Made by a program: the position numbers and the translations under genes. Of a DNA stretch of 64,000 bases, positions 34,236 through 43,259 are shown one piece after another (the first letter of the stretch is position 1; every line of letters starts with the position of its first letter). The notes beneath the pieces are model-generated. The model was given only the letters and a program-made list of their open reading frames with translations, had not been told where the DNA came from and did not search any database. This DNA is from Arcobacter sp. (lineage in GTDB: Bacteria > Campylobacterota > Campylobacteria > Campylobacterales > Sulfurimonadaceae): contig JAGXFN010000006.1 of assembly GCA_024637195.1 (NCBI GenBank), forward strand, positions 186,001 through 250,000. The letters are read 5' to 3'.

Positions 34236-35103
34236 CAGGGTAAACTTTACACTTATAGGAGTGTTTGTAAGCATTGTCAGCATACTCTTTTTTGCCGGTA
34301 TTTACTGGATCGTAAAACCAAGCAGCGATGAGAAGGTCGCGCTTTACGGCCTCCTGGTCACGGAGTCGATTACAGGGATCAACATAGGAACAAGTGTAAA
34401 GTACCAGGGGCTTGAAGTCGGCCGGGTAAAAAGCTTTATGATCAATCCGAGTAACCCGCGCGAGATCATGATGGCATTGGAGATACGAAGAGATGTGCCC
34501 ATACGAGACGGGGTGATGGCATCTATCAAGCCACAAGGCATTACCGGGCTCTCTTTTATTGATATTCAAGTAGAGAAGGGGGCTTCAGGTTTGAGAGAGA
34601 TATATTTTTTAGGACAGAACTATAAGGTAATCCCTTTTAAGCCCTCACTGTTAGGAAGTCTAAGTAATTCTGCCGAAGAGATCACCAAAACACTCAAGGA
34701 TATTTTGAACAAAATCAACACGACCCTGGATGTGAACGGAGAAGTTTCAACGACCATAGTCGACGAAATTGCAAAGCTTACACATCAGCTCAATAAACTT
34801 TTCAGCGATAAAAACATACAAAATGTTTCGTCTCTTATTGCCAACAGCGATGAGATGGTAAATGAATACAGGCGTGTAGCAAAAGAGACGAGAGCAACAC
34901 TGAAGACAGTGAGACTTTCGATTGAAAATGACGAGTATAATCTCAAAAAGATAGCATCAGAGCTATCTCCTGAGGCAGGTCTGATGCTTAGCGAGATCCG
35001 ATCGCTTGTACGGGAGCTTTCTTCTGCCATAGAGAAACTTGAAGAAAATCCAAATGCTTTGTTGTTTGAATCGACTACACCCACACCAGGACCAGGAGAG
35101 TAA
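34228..35103 (+). CDS. mlaD: MlaD/MCE-domain protein
   Basis: The 291 residues have an N-terminal transmembrane anchor (about 7-29), then an MCE domain (about 38-120) with TGINIGTSVKYQGLEVGRVKS and GITGLSFIDIQVE, and a long helical C-terminal part (about 145-280). MCE proteins form hexameric rings or tubes that carry lipid across the periplasm. The long helical tail fits the larger MCE class rather than the short E. coli MlaD. Two bases separate its stop from the next gene. Confidence 0.93.
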   Translation: MNNRVNFTLIGVFVSIVSILFFAGIYWIVKPSSDEKVALYGLLVTESITGINIGTSVKYQGLEVGRVKSFMINPSNPREIMMALEIRRDVPIRDGVMASIKPQGITGLSFIDIQVEKGASGLREIYFLGQNYKVIPFKPSLLGSLSNSAEEITKTLKDILNKINTTLDVNGEVSTTIVDEIAKLTHQLNKLFSDKNIQNVSSLIANSDEMVNEYRRVAKETRATLKTVRLSIENDEYNLKKIASELSPEAGLMLSEIRSLVRELSSAIEKLEENPNALLFESTTPTPGPGE

Positions 35104-35105
35104 AC

Positions 35106-35711
35106 ATGAGACTTATATCAAGCGTATTGTTGTCATTAGTGCTTATCAGCGGATGTTCCCTCCGTCCTGAGACAAAACCGCCCATTACGCGCTACTTTTT
35201 ACAGCCTGAGATAGTACCTGCGTGTACGCCGCAAAAGAGTAATAAGCTGCTGCAACTGAATTTTCCCGATTCCGCACCTTCTCTCTCCGGCAAAAAAATT
35301 GTCTATAAAAAGTCAGACCTCAAAACAGGCAGTTATCTCTACTCAAAATGGAATCAGCCGCCAAGTAGTTCCATTGCCATCGCTCTTTACACTGCCTTGA
35401 AACAGCGAAAGATTTTTAAGGATACGATTTATGCCAACACACGCGTGCGCAGTGATCTGATTTTAGAGATAAAAGTGATGCAGCTGGAACACTCGTTTTC
35501 AGACGCAGAAGAGTCCTACGGGATCGTGAGCCTTGATGCAGTGATATATGATGCCCAAAGCCGAAGTGTACTTTCAAGTCGCCTCTTCTCATCAAAAACA
35601 AGGGCAGCATCAGATGATGCACAGAGCGGGGTGAATGCTATCAACGATGCCTTGGGAAAGGTCCTTTCAGCGCTTGTCTGCTGGAGTGCGGAGCAGGGCA
35701 GTGTAGAGTGA
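35106..35711 (+). CDS. ABC-type transport auxiliary lipoprotein (PqiC/ABC_trans_aux-like)
   Basis: A 201-residue lipoprotein with signal peptide and lipobox LVLISGC (Cys at about residue 17), followed by a periplasmic domain with RYFLQPE and a helical C terminus, matching the ABC_trans_aux/YmbA-PqiC pattern. In Mla/Pqi systems such outer-membrane lipoproteins receive or relay lipid from MCE proteins. Being the last gene of the mlaEFD operon supports the role. Confidence 0.82.
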   Translation: MRLISSVLLSLVLISGCSLRPETKPPITRYFLQPEIVPACTPQKSNKLLQLNFPDSAPSLSGKKIVYKKSDLKTGSYLYSKWNQPPSSSIAIALYTALKQRKIFKDTIYANTRVRSDLILEIKVMQLEHSFSDAEESYGIVSLDAVIYDAQSRSVLSSRLFSSKTRAASDDAQSGVNAINDALGKVLSALVCWSAEQGSVE

Positions 35712-35742
35712 GTGTTTGACGGGTAAGTTCATTTTTCCTAAC

Positions 35743-37086
35743 TCACATCCAATCGATCAGTTTTGTTACTTCGTTTACCTCGTAGCATTTAAGGCCGAAG
35801 CTGTCGGTGGGTTTTTTGGCAACGATGGCTTTTGTAAATTTATGCAGGGCGACCTCTTTTAGGCGCATGTCAAGCTGAAAGACCTCGCGGACGTCACCGA
35901 CTAAAGAGACTTCTCCGATAAAGATCGTCTCTTTGGAGATGGCACGGTTTCTGAAACTGCTGATGATGGCAGCCAGTACGGCGAGATCTGCGGCGGTTTC
36001 GGTGATCTTGATGCCGCCGGTGATATTGATAAAGACATCGTATTGATTAAGCCCGATTTCGAGTTTTCGCTCCAGCAGAGCAAGAAGCATGTTCAAACGG
36101 TTGTTTTCAAAACCTGTAGCCTGACGCTTGGGGTTAGGAGAGTGTGAGTCTGAGACGAGGGCCTGCACCTCAAGGACGATAGGACGTGAACCCTCCATGA
36201 TGACGGTCAGTGCCGAGCCTGGCTGGGAGTTTGTTTTTGAGAAAAAACGCGATGAAATATCTTTGGCGGAGATCAAGCCCTCTGCCTTCATCTCAAAGAC
36301 ACCGATCTCGCTGGTAGCACCAAAACGGTTTTTAAAGCCACGCAGTATCCTCAGCTCCTGAGAGCTGTCCCCTTCGAAGTACAATACGGTATCGACCATA
36401 TGCTCCAAGATACGCGGTCCCGCGATGGAGCCCTCTTTGGTGATATGTCCGATAATGAAAATAGAGATCTTTCTCTCTTTGGCAATACGCATCAGGTCAA
36501 AGGTGATCTGTCTTACCTGCGTGACCGAGCCCGGTGCAGAAGTGATTGCTTCAGAATAAAGCGTCTGGATAGAGTCGATAATGATGCACTCGTACCTTCG
36601 CTGTGTCAGTTCAAACAGCACCTGTTCAAGTTTTATCTCGCTTAGAAGAAAGAGATTTTCATTGTTGGCGCTGAGGCGGTTGGCGCGCAGTTTGATCTGC
36701 CCTTCGCTCTCCTCTCCCGTGACATAAAGGGTTGTCTTGCCCTGTTTGGCGACATTGGAGCCGATTTTTAGCAAAAGGGTGGATTTGCCTACGCCAGGGC
36801 TTCCGCCGATAAGGGTCAAAGATCCCGGAACAATACCTCCGCCGAGAACTAGATCCAGTTCAACATCATCAGAAGAGAAGCGCTCAACCTCTGTTTCGAC
36901 GACCTCGGTGATGGCTTTTGCCTTGGCGGTTCCTGCAGGCGAGGCGGTAAGTTTTACGATCTCCTGCTGCTGCTCACTGAGTTCGACCAGAGAGTCCCAG
37001 GCGCCGCAGTTGGTGCATTTTCCCATCCATCGCGAGGTACTAAAACCGCAGTGCTGACACTCAAACAGTACATTTTTCTTTGCCAT
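35743..37086 (-). CDS. radA: DNA repair protein RadA
   Basis: A 447-residue RecA-related helicase that processes recombination branches. An N-terminal zinc finger (CQHCGFSTSRWMGKCTNC) is followed by an ATPase with Walker A GGSPGVGKST, the RadA-specific KNRFG motif and a C-terminal Lon-protease-like domain. The ATG at 37086 sits 7 nt after an AAGG; an in-frame TTG one codon upstream is not needed. The gene runs convergent with the mla operon and is separated from ftsY by a hairpin. Confidence 0.97.
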   Translation of the reverse strand: MAKKNVLFECQHCGFSTSRWMGKCTNCGAWDSLVELSEQQQEIVKLTASPAGTAKAKAITEVVETEVERFSSDDVELDLVLGGGIVPGSLTLIGGSPGVGKSTLLLKIGSNVAKQGKTTLYVTGEESEGQIKLRANRLSANNENLFLLSEIKLEQVLFELTQRRYECIIIDSIQTLYSEAITSAPGSVTQVRQITFDLMRIAKERKISIFIIGHITKEGSIAGPRILEHMVDTVLYFEGDSSQELRILRGFKNRFGATSEIGVFEMKAEGLISAKDISSRFFSKTNSQPGSALTVIMEGSRPIVLEVQALVSDSHSPNPKRQATGFENNRLNMLLALLERKLEIGLNQYDVFINITGGIKITETAADLAVLAAIISSFRNRAISKETIFIGEVSLVGDVREVFQLDMRLKEVALHKFTKAIVAKKPTDSFGLKCYEVNEVTKLIDWM

Positions 37087-37147
37087 CAATGCGCCTTATT
37101 CAGATAAGAGATAAAAGAGAGTGTAGTCAATATGCAGGAGTCTTGAC

Positions 37148-37176
37148 AAATAATATTGCATTTTGCAATATTATTT
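37148..37176 (-). terminator. Perfect hairpin overlapping the ftsY stop codon
   Basis: AAATAATATTGCA (37148-37160) and TGCAATATTATTT (37164-37176) form a perfect 13-bp stem with a 3-nt loop. The ftsY stop codon (37171-37173) is inside the stem. It is AT-rich and lies between ftsY and radA on the same strand, so it may end ftsY transcription or separate the two messages. Confidence 0.6.
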
Positions 37177-38052
37177 TTCCTCTTCGGTATAGATCGCATC
37201 CAAAAAGTCATTAACAAATTCGCGCTTGTCAAAGGCCAGCAGATCTTCGGGCTTCTCACCGATTCCGATGTAGAGGATAGGGATCTCCAGCGCAAAGGCG
37301 ATACTGAAAATAGAGCCGCCTTTGGCCGTACCGTCGAGCTTGGTGATGATGATCCCGTCGATAGAGAGCATCTCATTAAACGCGCGCGCCTGATCAATCG
37401 CGGAGTTACCCTGGGTGCCGTCGAGGATGAGGATCTTTTCATGCGGCGCACCCGAGTGGGCCTTGTCACAGATACGTACGATTTTTTTAAGTTCATTGGA
37501 AAGATTTGTCTGCGTATGAAGACGCCCTGCGGTATCAATGATAACATTGTCCAGGTTCTTTGCCTTGGCCGAAGCGATCGCATCAAAGGCTACAGCAGAG
37601 GGATCATGTCCCTGCTGCGTCGCGACGATAGGTACGCCGATCTTCTCTGCCCAGCGACTAAGCTGTTCAATAGCGGCCGCCCTGAAAGTGTCGGCGGCAC
37701 CGAGCATGACGCTTTTCCCCTCATTGAGGTATTTTTGCGAAAGTTTGGCGATGGTAGTTGTCTTTCCTGCGCCGTTGACGCCGATGATCAGCTGGACCTT
37801 GGGTGAGACAAATTCTTTTTCGTCATAATAGCTCCAGTTAAAACAGGCCAGAAGCTTTGACTCAAGCTGTTCGCGCGTGATTTCATTGTAGGGGATCTCA
37901 GAGAGGATCTTCTCGATCAGGTCATAATGGACATCGGACTCGAGGAGGATATCCTCAAGCTCCTCTTTTGAGAGCTTCGTTTTTTTCTTGGGTATAACGG
38001 TTCGTATGGCATCAGCTGTTTTGCTAAGCCCTTTTTTGAAAAATCCCAGCAT
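37171..38052 (-). CDS. ftsY: Signal recognition particle receptor FtsY
   Basis: A 293-residue SRP GTPase of the NG type: P-loop GVNGAGKTTT, DTFRAAA, DTAGR and TKLDGTAKGG. The acidic A domain of E. coli FtsY is absent, giving the short form usual in Campylobacterota. It docks ribosome-SRP complexes to the SecYEG translocon. Its ATG overlaps the stop of the TlpA-like gene by one base (TAATG), so translation is coupled. A strong hairpin spans its stop codon. Confidence 0.97.
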   Translation of the reverse strand: MLGFFKKGLSKTADAIRTVIPKKKTKLSKEELEDILLESDVHYDLIEKILSEIPYNEITREQLESKLLACFNWSYYDEKEFVSPKVQLIIGVNGAGKTTTIAKLSQKYLNEGKSVMLGAADTFRAAAIEQLSRWAEKIGVPIVATQQGHDPSAVAFDAIASAKAKNLDNVIIDTAGRLHTQTNLSNELKKIVRICDKAHSGAPHEKILILDGTQGNSAIDQARAFNEMLSIDGIIITKLDGTAKGGSIFSIAFALEIPILYIGIGEKPEDLLAFDKREFVNDFLDAIYTEEEK

Positions 38053-38606
38053 TATTGTTTAAGTACCCTTTTAATATCGCTTTCGATCATCTCTTCAGGC
38101 ACGGCGCCGATGTAGTGGGTGATATACTTGCCCTTGTAATACATCACCATCAAAGGGATGGGAAAACCCTGACCGACGTCGATTGCATTTGCTATAGCAC
38201 GGGAGAGGGCTCTGTTGTCGTCTGAATTAGAGATGGAGTAGTCCGCTCCGTAGTTGTCCACAAAATTTTGAACATAATCATTTGGCTTGTCATCTTCGAC
38301 CAAGATGCCGATGATCTTAATATCTTCTTTATGATTTTCCTGCAGTGAGGCGAGGTTTGGAGCAGAGGCACGGCACGGCGGACACCATGTGGCAAAAATA
38401 TCAAATAGTATGACCTTCTCTTCCAACCCTTCCACCTTGAACTCATTGCCTGTCTTAACGACATTGTAGCTTATGTCTTGAAGGTCTTTTAGTTCATAAG
38501 CGTTTGTAGAAACAAGAGAATTGATCCCATCGTTTGATGAAGAGTCGCTGCAGCCTCCAAGAAGTAAAATCGCGCTTATCGTAATCGCTATATGTTTTAA
38601 TGACAT
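38052..38606 (-). CDS. TlpA-like thioredoxin-fold lipoprotein
   Basis: A 184-residue lipoprotein (lipobox LLLGGC, Cys about residue 19) with a thioredoxin fold and the active site WCPPC in FATWCPPCRASAPN. The cis-Pro region follows with FPIPLMVMYYKG. TlpA/ResA-type proteins reduce periplasmic disulphides, for example in apocytochrome c before haem attachment, which would fit the ccsBA gene in this genome. The ftsY start overlaps its stop by 1 nt. Confidence 0.88.
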   Translation of the reverse strand: MSLKHIAITISAILLLGGCSDSSSNDGINSLVSTNAYELKDLQDISYNVVKTGNEFKVEGLEEKVILFDIFATWCPPCRASAPNLASLQENHKEDIKIIGILVEDDKPNDYVQNFVDNYGADYSISNSDDNRALSRAIANAIDVGQGFPIPLMVMYYKGKYITHYIGAVPEEMIESDIKRVLKQ

Positions 38607-38674
38607 TTATAATTTCCTTTTGATATATTGTTGTTCTGGTCTTAGGCATCTTATGTGTTATGCGAGACAGAGAT

Positions 38675-38680
38675 TATAAT
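38675..38680 (+). promoter_or_regulatory. Putative -10 box for the 5-FCL/rny transcript
   Basis: TATAAT, 15 nt upstream of a TTG at 38696. Because it lies downstream of an in-frame ATG at 38660, it argues that translation does not begin at that ATG. Confidence 0.5.
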
Positions 38681-38695
38681 AATTCAAGGCTTAAT

Positions 38696-39346
38696 TTGAG
38701 TATAGACAAGGCATCATTTCGAAAAGTATGTATGAAAAAACTAAGAGATGCGTCTTTACGCGCTAAAAAGAGCAAAGAACATAAGCTTATCTCGGTCTTG
38801 GAAGAGATATTGAGCGAAGTGGATGCAAAATCCGTTTTATTTTATCTTCCATTGTATTTTGAAGCAGATCTGCGACCATTATTGAAAAGAGCAAGGCGAA
38901 AAAACATAAAATGCTATGTGCCGTTTATGGTGAGCGAAAGTTTTAAGATGGTAACATATCGGGGCCCACTAAGACTCAGTAATTTCGGGGTCAGTGAGCC
39001 AAATAATTCATTGTTAACTATAAAAAATATTGATGTTGCTATTGTGCCTGTTGTGGGAGTGGACACAGATGCAAAGCGAATAGGGTTTGGCAAGGGAATG
39101 TATGACAGATTTTTTTCGAACCTTGCTGTAAAACCCCTCACTATTTTTGTCCAGCTTGATGAGTGCATTTGCGACAAAAAAATAACAGATCACTATGACG
39201 TACAAGCAGACATTTATCTCACTCCAAAAAGTATAAAATATAGGAATAAAAATGTTAAATCAGATTCTCTTAGGCGGTGGGATCGCTACCGCAAGCGGAG
39301 TAATCGGATTTTTGATCTCCAAAAAATTAAGCAACGCGCAATTTGA
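38696..39346 (+). CDS. 5-formyltetrahydrofolate cyclo-ligase
   Basis: The family motif region VVGVDTDAKRIGFGKGMYDRFF (VPGVAFD-R-LGYGGGYYDRFL in others) is clear, with the N-terminal SFRKVCMKKLRD lysine/arginine pattern and FYLPLYFEADLRPLL. The enzyme converts 5-formyl-THF to 5,10-methenyl-THF using ATP. I place the start at TTG 38696 (AAGG about 8 nt upstream) because a TATAAT box lies between it and the ATG at 38660. The gene looks AT-richer than its neighbours. The last 95 nt overlap rny and encode a basic tail (KSDSLRRWDRYRKRSNRIF) absent from the family, so the tail may be a by-product of a lost stop. Confidence 0.82.
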   Translation: MSIDKASFRKVCMKKLRDASLRAKKSKEHKLISVLEEILSEVDAKSVLFYLPLYFEADLRPLLKRARRKNIKCYVPFMVSESFKMVTYRGPLRLSNFGVSEPNNSLLTIKNIDVAIVPVVGVDTDAKRIGFGKGMYDRFFSNLAVKPLTIFVQLDECICDKKITDHYDVQADIYLTPKSIKYRNKNVKSDSLRRWDRYRKRSNRIFDLQKIKQRAI

Positions 39347-40820
39347 TATCTTTGTAGAGCAAGCCAAGGCCAAGGCCAAGGTGATCGAGTCTGAAGCAGA
39401 ACTACTGCTGCACAAGGCAAGTTTTAAAGCGCAAGAGATAGAAGCAAAAGCGCAGAAAAAATATGACGAGGCCGTAGAAGATGCCCGTAAAGGGCTGAAA
39501 GATCAGTATAGACTACTCAAAGACAAAGAGGCAGGTTTTGCTGAGTTTAAACAGACTGAGCTTCGACGCATCACGTTAGAAGCATCGAAAACAGAAAATT
39601 TAAATCTACAGCTTTCGCGTACTGTACGTTCGATGGAGAAACAAAAAGAAGATTACACCAGACGCTCAGACGAAGCGATCAGGGTGATAGAAGACGGTGC
39701 GGGTTTGACGCGCGATGAGGCGAAAAGGCTTCTGCTGCAAAAGGTAGAAGAAGACTCGCGTGCAGATATCGCGCATATTGTCCGCAAGTACGAACAAGAG
39801 GCCAAGGCCGACGGACAGCGCAAGGCGAACTATATCCTGGCTCAGGCCACCTCGCGTTTTGCAGGTGAGTTCGCCTCTGAGCGTCTTATCAACATGGTCC
39901 ATCTGAACAATGACGAGCTCAAAGGGCGGATCATCGGCAAAGAGGGACGCAATATCAAGACCCTTGAGATGCTCTTGGGTGTGGACATCATCATCGACGA
40001 GACGCCAAATGCAATCATTTTGAGCAGTTTTAACCTCTACCGGCGTGCTATAGCGACGCGTACGATCGAGCTTCTTATCGAAGACGGACGTATTCAGCCG
40101 GCGCGTATCGAAGAGATCTTTGAAAAAGTGACGAGTGAATTTGAAGAGTCCGTTCTCAATGAGGGCGAGCAGATAGCAAGAGAGATGAATGTCGCAGGCA
40201 TTCATCCTGAACTCTTAAAACTGCTCGGACGGCTTCGCTACCGTGCATCTTATGGGCAGAATGCCTTGGCGCACACACTCGAAGTCGCCAATCTTGCCGG
40301 TATTATCGCGGCCGAACTCGGCGGAGACGAGACCCTGGCAAAACGTGCAGGACTGCTGCATGACATCGGCAAAGCTTTGACGCATGACAAAGGCGGAAAC
40401 CATGTCGATCTGGGGATCGAACTGGCCACCCTGTACAAAGAGGATCCTGTCGTCTTGAATGCCATTCCGGCGCATCACGGGCTTGAAGAGATCAAAAGTA
40501 TAGAGTGTGCCGCCGTCTGTGCGGGTGATGCGCTCTCAGCAGCGCGTCCGGGTGCGCGGCGTGAGGTCTTGGAGAGTTATTTGAAACGTCTCAAAGAGAT
40601 CGAAGAGATCGCCTCTGAAAAGCAGGGTGTCAAGCAGGCCTATGCGCTCAATGCCGGACGTGAAGTCCGCGTTATCGTCAATGCAGCACTTTTGAATGAT
40701 GACGAGAGCTCTCTTTTAGCCAAAGAGATCGCGCATGAGATCGAGACGAAGATGAACTTTCCCGGAGATATTAAGGTCAGCGTTATCCGTGAGAGCAGGG
40801 CTATCGAGTATGCGCATTAG
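39252..40820 (+). CDS. rny: Ribonuclease Y
   Basis: A 522-residue membrane-anchored endoribonuclease with a short N-terminal transmembrane helix, a coiled coil (about 35-170) and a KH domain with GRIIGKEGRNIKTLEMLLG. An HD domain (HTLEVANLAG, LLHDIGKAL) forms the active site. It initiates mRNA decay, the role RNase E plays in many other proteobacteria. The first 95 nt overlap the upstream folate gene in another frame. Confidence 0.97.
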   Translation: MLNQILLGGGIATASGVIGFLISKKLSNAQFDIFVEQAKAKAKVIESEAELLLHKASFKAQEIEAKAQKKYDEAVEDARKGLKDQYRLLKDKEAGFAEFKQTELRRITLEASKTENLNLQLSRTVRSMEKQKEDYTRRSDEAIRVIEDGAGLTRDEAKRLLLQKVEEDSRADIAHIVRKYEQEAKADGQRKANYILAQATSRFAGEFASERLINMVHLNNDELKGRIIGKEGRNIKTLEMLLGVDIIIDETPNAIILSSFNLYRRAIATRTIELLIEDGRIQPARIEEIFEKVTSEFEESVLNEGEQIAREMNVAGIHPELLKLLGRLRYRASYGQNALAHTLEVANLAGIIAAELGGDETLAKRAGLLHDIGKALTHDKGGNHVDLGIELATLYKEDPVVLNAIPAHHGLEEIKSIECAAVCAGDALSAARPGARREVLESYLKRLKEIEEIASEKQGVKQAYALNAGREVRVIVNAALLNDDESSLLAKEIAHEIETKMNFPGDIKVSVIRESRAIEYAH

Positions 40821-40840
40821 CGCCCGCTCTTTGTTCTGCC

Positions 40841-41392
40841 TTACTTCTTGATCTTCACCAGGACCGCTCCGCGCAAGTCTCCCATTTTGTAGCCTGTTGC
40901 CTTGTCTTGGGGATAGCGCTCGTTTATGAATTGACTCAGTTTTGGATTTTTTGAAAGATCACCATGGCAAGCAAGACAGAGCTCATTTTTTATAAGCAAG
41001 GGTTTGTAATACTTATAAAATCTTCCATCATCTTCAATGAGGTACGCACCCAGTTTTCCCTTTTTAAGCATCTTTTGCATAGACTCCAGGACCTTGCGTT
41101 CGTCTTCTTGTGGAGCATTGGCCGTATTGCGCACTTTTAGCGAAATGCGCTTAAGACTTGTTCCTTCGAGCTGATGAAGGTTTACCTCTTCTGTCAAGAT
41201 CATCGCATTGGCACTGCAAAACTCGGCAGCTTTTACAAGGCCATTTGCACTGACCTCCTGCTTGAGTTTGGAGCCAAGCTGCTGAAGAAGCTCCTGGGAG
41301 ACTCTCTCTCCCGTATCTAAAATCTCCTTAGGGACATTCTGTGCAAAGAGCAGCGAGCTTATTAGCAAAGAGAGCAGACGTATTTTTTTCAT
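40841..41392 (-). CDS. DUF3365 (Tll0287-like) haem-binding periplasmic protein
   Basis: A 183-residue protein with a signal peptide (residues 1-17) and the DUF3365 pattern: FCSANAMILTEEV near the N terminus, YKYYKPLLIKNELCLACHG with a haem-binding CxxCH (CLACH), and YPQDKATGYKMGDLRGAVLVKI. Proteins of this kind are periplasmic c-type haem sensors. The CDF transporter gene ends 1 nt upstream on the same strand, suggesting co-transcription. Confidence 0.82.
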   Translation of the reverse strand: MKKIRLLSLLISSLLFAQNVPKEILDTGERVSQELLQQLGSKLKQEVSANGLVKAAEFCSANAMILTEEVNLHQLEGTSLKRISLKVRNTANAPQEDERKVLESMQKMLKKGKLGAYLIEDDGRFYKYYKPLLIKNELCLACHGDLSKNPKLSQFINERYPQDKATGYKMGDLRGAVLVKIKK

Positions 41393-42280
41393 TTATTCCT
41401 CCGTTATGTGCATTGCAGAGTCGTCATAGGGATCGGGGTGAAGGACCAGATTCCACGTAAAGCCATCGTCGATCTGCTTGATCTTGTCTTCGATGGTATC
41501 ACATACGCGGTGTGCTTCAAATAAAGAGGTGGAGATATTGAAGACAAGATGGGCACTGACAAAGGCATCTTTTCCCGAACATCGTGTCAGAAGCTGGTGG
41601 TAGCTGGTGATATTTGGATTTTCTTCTATGATCGTTTTGATCTGATCTACCGTCTCTTTTGGCATGGCAACATCCATCAAGACCAAAATACCCTCTTTGA
41701 TCAGGCCATACGCCGAATAGATGATATAGGCGGCGATGGCGATGCCTAAAACAGAGTCGATCATTTGGAAATTTGTAAAATGGATGATGACCAGAGCAAG
41801 AAGGATGGCCCCGTTTGAGTAAAGATCGGTCTTATAGTGTAAGGCATCGGAACGGATGACCATAGAAGAGGTTTTCTTTGCCACGTAGTTTAAAAAGATG
41901 ACCAGAGCAGCCGTAATGATCAAAGAGATCAACATCACGAGGATAGACTCTTTAAGGTAGACCGTCGGGTGCTCATGAAGGAGTTTCTCTATCGCGGAGT
42001 AGAAAATATATATGCCTGAGATCGTAATAACGATTCCTTCGAGAACAGCGGCCAGGGCTTCTATCTTTCCTCGTCCGTAATTGAACGTTTCGTCCGGCTC
42101 TTTTTCGGTGTTGTGCAAGGCAAAGTAGTTGAAGACAGAGACGGCAAGATCCAAAACAGAATCTATGGCTGAAGCCAGGACGGCAACAGAGCCGCTGACA
42201 ATCCCGATAAAGAGTTTGATTGAGATTAAAAGAGTGGCAGTCAAGCTCGCAATTACCGAGGCTTTTTTTTCTAGACGCAT
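41393..42280 (-). CDS. Cation diffusion facilitator family transporter (FieF-like)
   Basis: A 295-residue transporter with six transmembrane helices and a cytoplasmic C-terminal domain. The HYKTD motif (DALHYKTDLYSNGA) corresponds to the HxxxD metal site of FieF/YiiP, and SAIDSVLDLAV is its partner helix. It exports divalent metals such as Zn, Fe or Cd using the proton gradient. The specificity is inferred by similarity. It forms an operon with the downstream DUF3365 protein. Confidence 0.93.
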   Translation of the reverse strand: MRLEKKASVIASLTATLLISIKLFIGIVSGSVAVLASAIDSVLDLAVSVFNYFALHNTEKEPDETFNYGRGKIEALAAVLEGIVITISGIYIFYSAIEKLLHEHPTVYLKESILVMLISLIITAALVIFLNYVAKKTSSMVIRSDALHYKTDLYSNGAILLALVIIHFTNFQMIDSVLGIAIAAYIIYSAYGLIKEGILVLMDVAMPKETVDQIKTIIEENPNITSYHQLLTRCSGKDAFVSAHLVFNISTSLFEAHRVCDTIEDKIKQIDDGFTWNLVLHPDPYDDSAMHITEE

Positions 42281-42355
42281 AGATCTCCAATAGTGTTAAT
42301 GGAAATATTTTAGCAAATTATCGGTAATATTAGGCACTATTTTTAAGGGAAATGT

Positions 42356-43258
42356 GTGAATTTAGAAGAAATACGTCGAGAACGCCAAAAATGGATGACA
42401 TGGAAAAACATTGCACCCCTGCGCGAAGCGCTTGAAGAACTTGAAACGGTAGAGAGTACATGCAGTTTTGGCGATACGGTGAGCATAAAAAGCCGCATAC
42501 CCATAGACGAAGCATTTGCAGCCAAAATAGAGCGTGTGGCAAAGATGATGATGCCCTGGCGCAAAGGGCCGTTTCAGATCTTTGATCTTTTGATCGACAC
42601 GGAGTGGCAGAGTTTTTTGAAATACAATCTGCTCGCGCCCTATTTTGATCTCAAAGGCCGACGTGTTGCGGATATAGGCTGCAATAACGGCTATTATATG
42701 TTCAGAATGCTGGCACAAAACCCTTCAAAGATTGTAGGTTTTGACCCTTCCGCACTCTATAAATGCCAGTTTGATCTTATCAACCATTTTGTTAAAAGCA
42801 AGATCGAGTTTGAGCTTTTAGGCGTAGAACATCTACCCTTTTACGAAGAGAAGTTTGAAACGGTCTTCTGCTTGGGTGTGCTTTACCACCGTCCTGATCC
42901 TGTCGGGACATTGAAAGCTCTGGCAAAGGGAATGGAAAAAGGCGGTGAGCTCTTCTTGGACACCTTTATGATCGACGGCGAGGGCGATCTGTGCTTGACG
43001 CCTGAAACCACCTATTCCAAGATACCGAATATCTATTTTGTACCAACAGTAAAGGCACTCAAAAACTGGTGTCTGCGCGCAGGTTTTATAGATATCGAAG
43101 TGTTGGCAGTTACCGTGACGACAGAAGATGAGCAGCGCTCTACTGCCTGGATAGAGGGAGAGAGTCTGGGAAGCTTTCTGGACAAAGAAGACCCCTCAAA
43201 AACTGTAGAAGGCTACCCGGCACCCAAACGTGTATATATTAAAGCGATAAGGAAATAA
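42356..43258 (+). CDS. cmoB: tRNA uridine(34) carboxymethyltransferase CmoB
   Basis: A 300-residue methyltransferase fold with VADIGCNNGYYMFRML, VFCLGVLYHRPDPVGTL and a C-terminal KNWCLRAGF, all typical of CmoB. It uses carboxy-SAM to make cmo5U34, widening wobble pairing. The start is GTG 42356, behind AAGGG; the nearby ATG at 42352 is in another frame. The carboxy-SAM synthase cmoA is not in the window. The next gene begins 1 nt after its stop. Confidence 0.95.
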   Translation: MNLEEIRRERQKWMTWKNIAPLREALEELETVESTCSFGDTVSIKSRIPIDEAFAAKIERVAKMMMPWRKGPFQIFDLLIDTEWQSFLKYNLLAPYFDLKGRRVADIGCNNGYYMFRMLAQNPSKIVGFDPSALYKCQFDLINHFVKSKIEFELLGVEHLPFYEEKFETVFCLGVLYHRPDPVGTLKALAKGMEKGGELFLDTFMIDGEGDLCLTPETTYSKIPNIYFVPTVKALKNWCLRAGFIDIEVLAVTVTTEDEQRSTAWIEGESLGSFLDKEDPSKTVEGYPAPKRVYIKAIRK

Positions 43259-43259
43259 G

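Noticed and set aside
38660-38695. ATG at 38660 as the start of the folate cyclo-ligase gene
   Set aside because: A TATAAT box at 38675-38680 lies downstream of it, and the family's conserved N-terminal region begins only after residue 14 of that reading.
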